Origin: Tieghemostelium lacteum
Lineage: Eukaryota > Evosea > Eumycetozoa > Dictyosteliales > Raperosteliaceae
Reading direction: 5' to 3'
Length of the DNA stretch: 64,000 bases
NCBI GenBank assembly: GCA_001606155.1
Contig: LODT01000034.1
Location: forward strand, 62,001-126,000
The position numbers and the translations under genes were made by a program. This document shows, in pieces, positions 43,023-53,600 of the stretch. The notes under the pieces were generated by a model. The model saw only the letters and a list, made by a program, of their open reading frames with translations. It ran no database searches and was not told where the DNA came from. The number at the start of each line of letters is the position of its first letter. Position 1 is the stretch's first letter.

Positions 43023-43544
43023 ATCCATACATTTACTCTCAAAATCCTCAGAGACCTAGGTAGCACAAATCCCAATGCATGTAAACCCAAAATATTCATT
43101 TCGGTATGCCGTAATCACACTCCACATTTGCTGTTTAGCAGATTTAAAAGTTGACATTCTTCAACTTTTACTAATCATGAAGAAAGAAAAGATTACTTCT
43201 TTTTTTTTTTTAATTGTTTAGACACTTATACAGTATAATTGTGATAACAAAATAATAGTATTTTAAATACTACAATTCTAATTCAGTTTGATAATAATAA
43301 TAATAATATTTCAAATAATAAGAGATGATATATATTCAACAATTTATATAATAATGATTAATTAATAATCTTATAACAATTTCAACAACTTTTAACATAT
43401 AATTTAATATTTCTTTTAAATTCTAAATTCAATGAACTAAAAGAAAAAAATGTGTTATTCAACACAATTCAAATAACCAAAGAATTATTTATACAAAAAA
43501 CTATTTATTATACTTTTAATTAGAATACTAATATAATGTTAAAC
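43023..43544. other. Spacer between convergent CDC20 and GTPase genes; 10-bp hairpin
   Basis: The first 170 bp are unusually GC-balanced for a dictyostelid spacer. They contain a perfect hairpin, arms TAAAAGTTGA (43145-43154) and TCAACTTTTA (43161-43170) with a 6-nt loop, just after a small TGCT-GTTT-AGCA hairpin near 43131-43142. A T run follows at about 43199. The remainder is A/T-rich and featureless. Confidence 0.5.
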
Positions 43545-44126
43545 TTAATTTATAATACAACCAGATTTTTTACCAGATTTGGACTTTGATGATTTACCAC
43601 CTTTTGGTTTTGCTCCTGATTTTTGGAAAGCACGAACTGCATAATCGAATACTTCACGTAAACCTTGTTGTGTCATTGAAGAACATTCAACAAAGTGGTT
43701 AGCATTGATAGATTTTGATAATTGATTACCTTCTTCAGTAGAAACACTTTCCTTAGCTGTGCCTTCGTCTCTACGATCCTTTTTGGTACCTACCAATACA
43801 AATGGTGCGGTTCTAGGTCCTGGTACTCTTTGAACTTCTCTGTAGTATTTAGATTGTATATCCTCAAAAGATGATCTATCGATAAGTGAATATACAAGTA
43901 AACAAACATCAGCATCTTGATAGTATTCATCAAATTGGTATTCTGGTGCATCATGGATATCTAATTGGTAATCAGTTCCATCTGCATTGATTGTTCTTGA
44001 TTGGAAATTTGGACATGATGGTACTTCATAGTCAGTTGGAAATGCAAAATCTTTATAGGTATGCAACAATGATGATTTTCCAATTTTACCACCACCAATA
44101 ACTATACATTTTAATTTGACAACCAT
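43545..44126 (-). CDS. Atypical Rho/Rac-like small GTPase, 193 aa
   Basis: Full-length small GTPase with unusual active-site motifs. G1 reads GGGKIGKSS (canonical GDGAVGKT), so Lys is kept but Gly12/Ala13-type positions differ. G3 reads DAPEYQ in place of DTAGQE, so the catalytic Gln61 position is lost. G4 is GTKKD, the TKxD form typical of the Rho branch, and G5 is CSSMT. The C-terminus is strongly basic (KPKGGKSSKSKSGKKSG) and ends CIIN, a prenylation CAAX box. I infer a membrane-bound, poorly hydrolysing, perhaps constitutively GTP-loaded Rho-like protein, similar in spirit to Rnd proteins. A Rho-type insert helix (TKKDRRDEGTAKESVSTEEG) is present. Single exon. Confidence 0.85.
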   Translation of the reverse strand: MVVKLKCIVIGGGKIGKSSLLHTYKDFAFPTDYEVPSCPNFQSRTINADGTDYQLDIHDAPEYQFDEYYQDADVCLLVYSLIDRSSFEDIQSKYYREVQRVPGPRTAPFVLVGTKKDRRDEGTAKESVSTEEGNQLSKSINANHFVECSSMTQQGLREVFDYAVRAFQKSGAKPKGGKSSKSKSGKKSGCIIN

Positions 44127-44490
44127 TTTTATTTATTATCTGATTTCTTAAAACTAATTGCAATAAATTTAAATGAAAAAAAAATCTTTAACTGAAAAAA
44201 AAATTTTTATAAATAATTCAGACTTTCTCAAAGTTATCATAACACCCAACTGTGGAAATAGGATAATTTGAAAAGGAGCAAAAACGTGATTTCTTTTACA
44301 CAAAAAAACAAAACTTTCGAAAAAATACTATATTTATATAACAATGATAATCATATGATCATAAATAATATCAAGTATTTTGAATTGAAATTTAAAAAAA
44401 ATAAAATTGATTCAACCGCCTTTTTTTTAAAATTTTTTGAATTTACAAATTAATTTGATAGATTGGTGTTCAATAGAGTAAAGAATAAAA
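44127..44490. promoter_or_regulatory. Divergent promoter, Rho-like GTPase and SPC25
   Basis: A/T-rich interval of 364 bp. One GC patch, CAACCGCC at 44415-44422, sits next to a T run about 70 bp before the SPC25 start; nothing else stands out. Confidence 0.35.
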
Positions 44491-45243
44491 ATGGATAGTG
44501 AAATTGATATATATTCAATGAATGTTGTTGAAAGTGAAATGAAAAGAATGGAAGAGATATTAGAGAATTGGAAAACTTCACATTTTGAAACTTATCATCA
44601 TAATAATCAAAATGCTGTTCAAGTGAATCAACATTGTATAGAGGAAATGTCAAGATTGACACAAGAGAAGTTGTTTTTACATCAGACTGCTGAGGACTCA
44701 AAAAAGATTATTGAAAAACAAAAGAAACAGATATTAGATTTACAAACTGAGATTAATAAACTACAAATTGAAGGTGAGAAGCTACCTAAACAATTAGAGA
44801 CCTTTACCATCAGTCATAATGAAGAAGCAAAAGAGTTACAACAATTAAGTGAAACTGTAAAAATACAAGAACAAAAAGTCAATAGATCACTAAATTCCCT
44901 ATCACATATATTTCAATTATTTAAACAATACCTTTCATTAGAATTTAAAAGATTTGATGGTTGGTATTCTAAATTGTTAAAAAGAGATAGAATGTATATG
45001 ACTAATAGTTTAATTTCTTGTAAAGATAAATTTAAATTTATTTTTACAAATATAAATAGGGTTGATAATGATAAAGCATATCATATAACTATACAAATTG
45101 AAAAACAGAGTGAAATATATAGGTTAATTGAATGTCAACCTGCGATACCTAATATAGAGGATTTGGTTTTAGAATTAAATCAAACAAATAATTTATCAAG
45201 TTTTGTTAAAAAGATTAGAAGTGAATTTGTAAAGATTCAATAA
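44491..45243 (+). CDS. spc25: Kinetochore protein SPC25 (NDC80 complex), 250 aa
   Basis: Subunit of the NDC80 complex that, with SPC24, anchors microtubule-binding NDC80-NUF2 to the kinetochore. Coiled coil from about residue 50 to 140 (EEMSRLTQEKLFLHQTAEDS to LQQLSETVKIQEQ). The C-terminal globular RWD domain aligns with human SPC25: KFKFIFTNINRVDNDKAYHI against LQFIFTNID..., and ELNQTNNLSSFVKKIRSEF against VRKTNNFSAFLANVRKAF. Length is close to the human protein (224 aa). Single exon, ATG at 44491. Remote similarity makes this family hard to detect automatically, but the C-terminal match is convincing. Confidence 0.9.
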   Translation: MDSEIDIYSMNVVESEMKRMEEILENWKTSHFETYHHNNQNAVQVNQHCIEEMSRLTQEKLFLHQTAEDSKKIIEKQKKQILDLQTEINKLQIEGEKLPKQLETFTISHNEEAKELQQLSETVKIQEQKVNRSLNSLSHIFQLFKQYLSLEFKRFDGWYSKLLKRDRMYMTNSLISCKDKFKFIFTNINRVDNDKAYHITIQIEKQSEIYRLIECQPAIPNIEDLVLELNQTNNLSSFVKKIRSEFVKIQ

Positions 45244-45431
45244 ACTGTATATATATGTGTTATATTAGGGGTTAATTACGACTATTACTATAATGTTTAG
45301 TAATTGTTTATTATTTAAAATAATATATATATATATACAAATGTTATCATAAGAGAGAAAGAGAGAATATAATAATATTACACAAATATCATTTCTGTGT
45401 GTGGGGGTTAGGTTAGTGGAAATTGGCATGA

Positions 45432-46156
45432 TTATCTGAATTCAAATACTGGGAATTGAGAATCTTTTTCATGATAAAGTTCAATCGATTGATACCATTC
45501 AGAGGAATAATGATAATAAAATCCATTAATGATTCCAGTTGAACGTTGATAGGATATATAATAGAATCCCTCGTATGATGCACCTTCGATATTCTTTATC
45601 CTGTAATCTGGTACCAAAAAATACTCTTTCCAACGCATAAACAAATAATCACTTGAATTAAAATCCACTTTAAAATCGTCCAGATTGAAACGTCCGGAGT
45701 ACTTTTCAAATGCCTTAAATTTACCCCAATGTTCTTGATCGACTTTCTCATTGGCATCCCATTTTCTCGTCAAAAATGAATATTTATCACCAATAATTTC
45801 ACCTTCAAAATAAGTTGTTAACACTGGGTATTTCTGTGAATATTATAATATTTGAAATTCACCACATTTCCCACAGATTACTTGATTAGTATTTGTTTTT
45901 TTTTTTTTTGTTCCTCATTTTTGTGTACTTGTACATACCTCTGTCAGTCCAGAGATTGTTAGGTATCCTGTTAATAGTGAATTTTTAAAATCTACCTGTT
46001 TGATATCTACATGAACAGGGTATGATATTCTTTCACTTTTTTGAACACCGACAAATCTACTTCCTGGATATAAGGCAAATTTTGGAAATGAATTATCATC
46101 TTTCTCTTTCTTTATCTGCTCTACTGCCAGTTTTATTTCAATCTTTAATAGAAGTT
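45432..46156 (-). CDS. gid4: GID4/Vid24 substrate receptor of the GID/CTLH ubiquitin ligase
   Basis: Binds Pro/N-degrons and recruits targets to the GID/CTLH E3 ligase. Exon 45939-46156 (FALYPGSRFVGVQKSERISY; LLTGYLTISGLTE) joins exon 45432-45833 (KYPVLTTYFEGEIIGDKYSF) by donor GTATGT and acceptor ACAG, phase 0. It matches human GID4 through TRKWDANEKVDQEHWGKFKA, YLFMRWKEYFLVPDYRIKNI, EGASYEGFYYISYQRS and SSEWYQSIEL, ending FEFR like human YEFR. The upstream exon has an acceptor (ATAG at 46157-46160) and enters with 2 nt of a split codon, so at least one more 5' exon with the ATG lies in 46161-46403; I could not place it. Confidence 0.9.
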
Positions 46157-46403
46157 CTATTAAAGTTTATAGATTATAAAGTATATATTGAATATTCCAA
46201 ATTTAAAAAAGAACTTCAATATATTTGTTTAATCTTTCAAAAATTTAAAAATTTTTTTTAGCTGTTGTCAATAATAAAAATTAAAAAAAAAAAAAAAAAT
46301 ATTTAGATAGAAATGAACTCCATGTGGAGTCGCATTTATAATTAAAAAAATTTTCTTTCTAGAATTGGGTAGATAAATTAAATATTTACATTGAATAGAT
46401 TTT

Positions 46404-47273
46404 TTATTCAGTTTCGGTATTTTGATCATCTATTGACTCTTGGTCACTGTAACCTCTAATACCGTATTCGTTAATGAGAAAAGGATGATAAATTGATTTT
46501 GAACTAGGAGATTTATAGAGATGGCAATACCGGTATTTTTCCTTGTAGAATAAAATCATTCTGTAGGTACATATATGTGCCCAACTCTCACCAAGACTCG
46601 GTATCAGAATAGAGTCTTTTGAACCTGAATTTGCATTATTATTCGTAATTTTAGTAGTCACTTGATTCATCATTACAACAGCCAAATTAAACTTTTCAGC
46701 GATATTTGCAAGATTCTGTGCCATTGGTAACAGTGATCTTGTACGCACAAACATGTCTGGGAAGTCTCTTCTGAATGGATATGCAATGCTATCCAATAAA
46801 ATCAATTTTACATCCTTACCATCTCTCTCCAAAAACATGGGTAAAACATTAACCAAAGCAATCAATTCCACATAATGATAGACTCTGTAGTAATATATAC
46901 TGTCTAGAACTTTCTCAACTGTTAAAGGGTCATCTTGCGATGTCATTTTACCAATTGCGTTAATTTCCTTCAAATGAGCACACAAATGACCTGCAATCTC
47001 TTTGATCCTGTCTAACGAGAAATTTCCCTCCGTGTCAATGTATATAGTTTTACCTTGAACACCATCGAATATCTCAGGTATACAAGTGTTAACAGCTAGT
47101 TGAAAGCCCAATTGAGTCTTTCCAATACCAGGTACACCACAAAACTCGGTTAATTTATTGAGGGATATGCCTCCATTCAACATTTGGTCTATATCTTTAC
47201 AGAATGTTATAATGTGGTTTTGTTGACCTTCTTTGACCAGCACATCTAATCCTGTTGGTAACAATTCAGTCAT
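46404..47273 (-). CDS. rad51c: RAD51C, RAD51 paralog for homologous recombination
   Basis: Acts in RAD51 loading and crossover processing. 289 aa, single exon, ATG at 47273. It aligns with human RAD51C from IITFCKDIDQMLNGGISLNK (human [20 protein letters not shown]). Walker A is GVPGIGKTQ, Walker B is VKLILLDSIAYPFRRD, and there are also TIYIDTEGNFSLDRI, MMNQVTTKI and LGESWAHICTYRMIL. The N-terminal helical domain of the human protein (about 80 residues) is mostly missing, and no nuclear-localisation tail is seen. An upstream exon cannot be excluded, but the ATG context and the following AT-rich spacer support this start. Confidence 0.93.
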   Translation of the reverse strand: MTELLPTGLDVLVKEGQQNHIITFCKDIDQMLNGGISLNKLTEFCGVPGIGKTQLGFQLAVNTCIPEIFDGVQGKTIYIDTEGNFSLDRIKEIAGHLCAHLKEINAIGKMTSQDDPLTVEKVLDSIYYYRVYHYVELIALVNVLPMFLERDGKDVKLILLDSIAYPFRRDFPDMFVRTRSLLPMAQNLANIAEKFNLAVVMMNQVTTKITNNNANSGSKDSILIPSLGESWAHICTYRMILFYKEKYRYCHLYKSPSSKSIYHPFLINEYGIRGYSDQESIDDQNTETE

Positions 47274-47741
47274 TTCTCTCTCATTGGGTTATCTGATGTC
47301 TAAATTAATTTCACAATTTTTTTATCCAATCTCAAAATCTAAAAAAAAAAATTCATAATTCTCATAAAATTAAAAAATTTTTTGAGCGGTTATTTTTTTA
47401 ATTATAATTATACAAATAAGTTGTGCGCCCTTTTTTTTTATTTTTTAAATTTTAAATAATTAAAAAGTTTTTTTTTTTTTTTTCGTTTCAACAATCAATC
47501 TCATCAATTCTTTATATATCTTCGAGAATTATTACACCATTCTTTATATATTTTGAAATATTTTTTTTTTTATTATATTTGTAAAGATACATAATTAACA
47601 TTTCTTGGAAATTTGATTATTTTAAAAAAATAGTAATTTAAGGAAAAAAAAAAACGGTCATATATATGTTCTGAAAGAAAGAATTAAGATTTAAAATTAA
47701 ATAATTAAATGATACAGAGAGAAAAAGATTCAGGTACAAAA
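47274..47741. promoter_or_regulatory. Divergent promoter shared by RAD51C and ribonucleotide reductase
   Basis: 468 bp between two start codons pointing apart. Mostly A/T runs, with isolated GC patches: GAGCGG at about 47383, GTGCGCCC near 47423 and AACGGTCATATATATG near 47653. No reading frame. Shared control of a recombination gene and a dNTP-synthesis gene would make sense in S phase or after DNA damage (inference). Confidence 0.45.
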
Positions 47742-50400
47742 ATGTACGTCCTGAAAAGGGATGGTACTAAAGAATATGTATGTTTTTTATTAAATTATTT
47801 GAAATAGAATTCTATTTAAATTCAAAGAATCATTATAATTAATTTAAATTTTTTGGCGGGTGGTGAATAATGAATAGGTTGCATTTGATAAAATTACAAA
47901 AAGAATTCAATTTCTTTGTGAATTGGAACCAAAATTAAACACAGATATAGTTGATCCCACTGAAATTGCACAAAAGGTGGTCAGTGGTGTATTTCCTGGT
48001 GTTAAAACCACTGAATTGGACAACTTAGCAGCAGAGACAGCTGCATACATGTCAACACGTCATCCAGATTATGGTGTACTAGCTGCACGTATAAGTGTAT
48101 CAAATCTCCATAAACAGACATTAGACAACTTTGCCCAGACTGTAAAATTACAGTATGAGTATGTCAACCCAAAATCCAATCTTCCAGGCCCCTTAGTTAG
48201 CCAAGAACTCTTTGATATCGTTCAGGCTAATGCCGAGTTGATTGAATCTAAAATACAGTATAAACGTGATTTTGACTATGATTTCTTTGGTTTTAAGACT
48301 TTGGAAAGATCATATTTGCAACGTATCAATGGTATCATTGTGGAAAGACCTCAACATATGTTGATGAGAGTCTCTATTGGTATACATGGAACTGACTTGA
48401 ACGCTGCTTTTGAGACTTATGAAAAGCTCTCCATGAAGTTGTTTACTCATGCTACTCCTACATTGTTCAATGCTGGTACACCATTCCCTCAGATGTCATC
48501 TTGTTTCTTGGTTCAAATGAAAGAGGATTCCATTGACGGTATCTACGATACTTTGAAACAATGCGCATTGATTAGTAAATCTGCTGGTGGAATTGGTATT
48601 GCAGTTCACAAGATTCGTGCTGCTCAATCCTATATCCGTGGAACTAACGGAACTTCCAATGGTTTAGTACCAATGTTACGTGTATTTAACGACACTGCTC
48701 GTTATGTAGACCAAGGAGGCGGTAAGAGAAAAGGTGCTTTTGCAGTATACTTAGAGCCATGGCACGCTGATGTCTTTGAGTTCTTGGATCTAAAGAAAAA
48801 TCATGGTAAGGAAGAGATTCGTGCTCGTGACTTATTCTATGCCCTTTGGATTTGTGATCTCTTTATGGAACGTGTTCCTGGAAATGAAGATTGGTCCCTC
48901 TTTTGTCCTAATGAGGCCCCAGGTCTCGCAGAGTGCCATGGAGAGGAATTCAGAAAACTTTATCTCAAATATGAACAAACTCCAGGATTAGCTAGAAAAG
49001 TTGTTAAGGCTCAAGATTTGTGGTTTGCTATTGTGGAATCTCAAATTGAAACTGGTACACCTTATATTCTCTACAAAGATGCTTGTAATGAGAAATCAAA
49101 TCAAAAGAACTTGGGTACCATTTCATCATCCAATTTGTGTACTGAGATTATTCAATACACATCTCCAGAGGAAGTCGCAGTTTGTAACCTTGCCTCTATT
49201 GCATTACCAAAGTTTTTGAGAGAGGTTCCTAACACCAATCCAGAATCTTATTATAAGAAAGCCTTTGAATTTGATCATCAGGCTTTATATGAAGTTACAA
49301 AGATTATAACTAGAAATCTCAACAAGATTATTGATAGAAATTATTATCCAGTCCCAGAAGCTAAGACTAGCAACCTCCGTCACAGACCAATTGGTATTGG
49401 TATTCAAGGTCTTGCTGATGTTTTCTTAGCCCTTCGTCTACCTTTTGAATCCACAGGTGCAGCTAAATTGAATATTGAGATTTCCGAGACTATCTACTTT
49501 GCAGCTTTAAGCGCCTCAGTAGAACTCGCTCATAAGGATGGACCCTATTCATCATTCCAAGGTTCTCCAGCAAGTCAAGGTATACTCCAATACGATATGT
49601 GGGGTGTCACTCCAACCGATCGTTGGAATTGGAAACAACTCAAGGAAGATATCGCCAAACACGGTCTTAGAAACTCACTTTTAATAGCCCCAATGCCCAC
49701 AGCCTCCACCAGTCAAATTTTAGGTAACAATGAGGCTTTTGAACCATACACTAGTAACATATATTCCAGAAGAGTCTTAGCAGGTGAATTTACAATTATT
49801 AATAAGCAATTGCTTTCTGATCTTATGGAGCTTGGACTGTGGTCAATGGACTTGAAAAACAAGATTATAGCACACCGTGGTTCTGTTCAAAATATTCCAG
49901 AGATTCCAGAGGATTTGAAACAACTTTACAAGACAGTTTGGGAGATTAAACAAAGAGCCTTGATTGATATGGCTGCTGACAGAGGTGCTTTTATTGACCA
50001 ATCACAGAGCTTTAATTTGTTTGTCCCAGAACCAAATTTCAAGATACTTTCCAGTATGCACTTTTATGCTTGGAAGAAAGGGTTGAAGACTGGTCAATAT
50101 TATCTCAGAACTAGACCTGCTGCTGATGCCATTCAGTTCACTGTTGATCAATCACTTCTCCAACAACAGACTCCTGCAAAGACTTTGAATACTGATGGTA
50201 CTCCAAAGAAGGATGAGGCTAATAAAACACCTTCTCGTACTCCAAATACTCCAAAGAATAACCCAACAACTCCAAATCAATACACATCACCAATTCGTTT
50301 CCCACCACTTTCTCAACAACAACAAGAAGAAGAAGATCTAAGTAAATATGAAAATATGGTTTGTCGTCGTGAAGAAGGTTGTCTAATTTGTGGTTCTTAA
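47742..50400 (+). CDS. rnrA: Ribonucleoside-diphosphate reductase large subunit, 840+12 aa
   Basis: Reduces NDPs to dNDPs; rate-limiting for DNA synthesis. Exon 1 is 47742-47777 ([12 protein letters not shown]) and exon 2 is 47878-50400 ([20 protein letters not shown]); donor GTATGT, acceptor ATAG, phase 0, matching the ATP-cone start of RRM1. Catalytic parts: active-site Cys in [12 protein letters not shown], the N-x-C-x-E radical site [10 protein letters not shown], partner Cys in [13 protein letters not shown], the Tyr-Tyr radical path in [16 protein letters not shown], and the C-terminal redox pair CLICGS. A Thr/Pro/Asn/Gln-rich linker of about 65 residues separates the core from the swinging tail. 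Codon bias is strong. The symbol follows the D. discoideum name. Confidence 0.96.
47851..47860 (+). promoter_or_regulatory. Candidate E2F site in ribonucleotide reductase intron 1
   Basis: TTTTGGCGGG stands alone as a GC-rich word within A/T-rich intron 1, 18 bp before the acceptor. It agrees with E2F/DP sites of the TTTGGCGGG type. Dictyostelids have E2F and an Rb protein known to control S-phase genes. Position inside a short intron is unusual; could be chance. Confidence 0.35.
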
Positions 50401-50684
50401 ATCAAACTTCAAATTTAAATTTATACTCCAACTTGTACTTGAAAAAAACAAAAACACAAAAAAAAGGATAACATAATTCATTTTATATCCATTTCCCACT
50501 TTCTCTTACTCTAATTATATTAAATCTAAATTCTATATTATATTTTATACAAAATAAATTAAAAACAAAAAAACAATTAAAAATAATTAAAGAACGATCG
50601 TTATTTTTGAAAATTAAAAATATCTTCCCAAGATATTTTATGATACAATAAAAATCAAAATCAAAATTCTTTATAATTTTCATC

Positions 50685-53600
50685 ATGGCAATGAAGAAAG
50701 TCGGGTTTCTAGTCATACTATATGCATTTTTAATAGTATCAGTAAATGCTGGAAGTTTAAATACACAATTATTTAAAACTGTTGATTTAACACATCCATA
50801 TGAAAATAATGTTTATGGAACTGTTTCAGGTGGTTGTAAATTAACTATAGTTCTATCAATCACTGATCTTACATCATTAGGTATTGTGGGATATGAAGTT
50901 TCTTTTACAGGATTAACTACACAACCTAGTTTTAGTATCAGAGAACTGAATGGAAATATTAATGTTATAGAATTTTCTTTACCAAATGTACCTGGAGGAG
51001 AAAATAATATAACCATCAAAGCTGATACCACAGGTGGACTTGGTCAATACGAAATTTACCAATTTTCCTACTATTGTGAGATACTTCCACAGTAAATATA
51101 TATTTAAAATATCAAAAGAAACTAAAATTTACAATAGATCTAACCATATTATATTTAATATAGAGGACCATTCTTGGTAAATTCAGTAGGTTTTGATTTT
51201 GCAGATGGTTATTTATTTCAAACCGGAGCTGGATATGTATCCATTCCATTGAATATAACAAAAAGATTACCACCAACAAATCAACTTTCATTGCAAGTTA
51301 ATGATGTAACTTATGCATGTAATGTTAAACTGATTAATAATACATGTTATATTGCATGTTATTTAAATATAGGACAATTATTAGGTGTCAATCCAAATGT
51401 TGTAATTAATGGTTATGTTGCAGGTTCAAATAGATTTTCAGTTATTTTAGAATCTTTTGTTAAAGTTCAAAATACAGAATCACTATTACCCCAAGTAACT
51501 TATTATCCGTCAACTATCTCTGAGTTACCTAGTAAAACTAATTTTTATCAACTTTCAACAGTAAACAATTTCTTGGGATACTTTATAGTGATACCTAGTA
51601 GTATTACAAATGGATACAGTAGTTACATAGTAGGAGGTTCTCCAGGTAATCTCACTTTATTATCATCATCAACAATGAATTCTATTCAAACATTAACTTC
51701 TCAACTAGTACTATTTAAAGACTACGCACCAACATCACCAGTTTATGTACAATCAACAAACCAATTTAAATGTCTAAGTAAGTATTTTCAAATCTCTGAT
51801 TTTAATATTTTATGATCTATAATGATAACATTCTTAATATAACTTTAGCAAATTATGTTCAACCTCAAACTACATTTGTATCTCATAGCATTCAGGATAA
51901 CTATACACTTTATAATACTGTATCAATTCAAGGAACTGTTAATAGTCCATGGAACGGTTTATTAGAATTTACTCAAAATGGATTTTCATCCATTTATCCT
52001 AATTACTATCCATTTGGATGTGTGAATGGTCTTCCATCTGCACCTACAAAGTCAATGGGTTACCCTTTCATTATTCCTTCTTCTTATAAAATAGATCTAT
52101 ATTTAGATGGTTCTAGTGTATACTCTAACAATGCAGTTATAAATGGTAGGTTAAATATCAAACTCTCACTCTCAATGCATATTAATATTAATATTAATAT
52201 TAATATATATAAACAGATATACAAAATCCAAAATTATTAGATATACAATACAAATATATAAATAGTAGGGAAATGGTAGTAACAGCAGTAGCATCGGATG
52301 ATGTATCTGGTATAAAGACAATTTATTTATATTCACAAACTGAAGCACAATATAGATTCTATGAATTAAATAGTTGGGATTTAGTTAGTGGTACTTTGAA
52401 ATCTGGAACTTTCCAAAAATTAATTCAATATAAATTCGATAGGGTTTTAGGTGACTTAATGATCAGAGTTGAAGATCATTCAGGTAAATACTCCAAGTAT
52501 GAATATCTCAATGGTAAACCACTACCACAATATTTATATGATTTCACTACTTGTAAGTACTATAGTACAGCTTACTCTACTATTACTACTACTTTAAATA
52601 GTTTCTAATTGTAAATTTAATATAGATAAATATCAAATTAGAAGTGATATTTCTAATATATTCTTCAAGGACGGAAATGTTATGGATCTTTCGACATCAG
52701 CAAAGAACAATACAATGATTATTAGGTTTTTGTCACCAAAGCCTGATGTTTCAGCAGTACTCTATTTCACTGATGAAAATTTGATTTATAATAGATATTT
52801 TATAGGTGATTGGAATGAAGAACTTCAACAAATGGAAATTGACTTTTATTTACCATCTCGTTTATTAACAGGAAGTGTATTTTATTCAATTTCCTATCCA
52901 GGATATATTTTTGATTCTCCATACTTGAATCAAAGATATCTAGGTTCCTATCTAAAAGTTATATCTGATAGTATGTATATACACATTAAATACTACTTTA
53001 ATTATTTTATTAACACATGTTTAATTTGTAAAATAGATTGTGATAGAATGCCACCATTGATTACTTCAATTATAGAATTTAATAGTGATGGTTACTTTGG
53101 ATTTGATATTACAATTGAAGATGAAACTGGTTTTGATAGAGGTTTTATTTCTGTAAAGAGTAGTATTGATGATTATAGATTTAATTTTACACTTTCAAGT
53201 GAGGCTAAAAATCCATTGGTTGATGTTTATAGAATTAGTATACCATTTGTTGTACCGTGTGTATTCCAAAGATTCTCATTGGATATTGTAGAGTTATACG
53301 ATATAAATGAAGCTGTAAGTACTTTTTCTGATGGAAATAGTAATGGAGTATCACCATTTATGAAGATATTAGGAAATGTAAATACAACTATACCAAGTTG
53401 TGGTTTGTTCACTGATAACTTACCACCATCATTTGGGAACATAACTTCTATTACAAGTTCAGTAGACACTGGTTCTGAAGATAGATTGGTTACAGTTTCA
53501 TTTATGGTTTATGATGACGTTGCTATTTATTACCCCCATTTGCCATCTTGTTTAGCAACTAGTGAGGGAATGGTATATTTAACTGTTGTTTCAACTCTAG

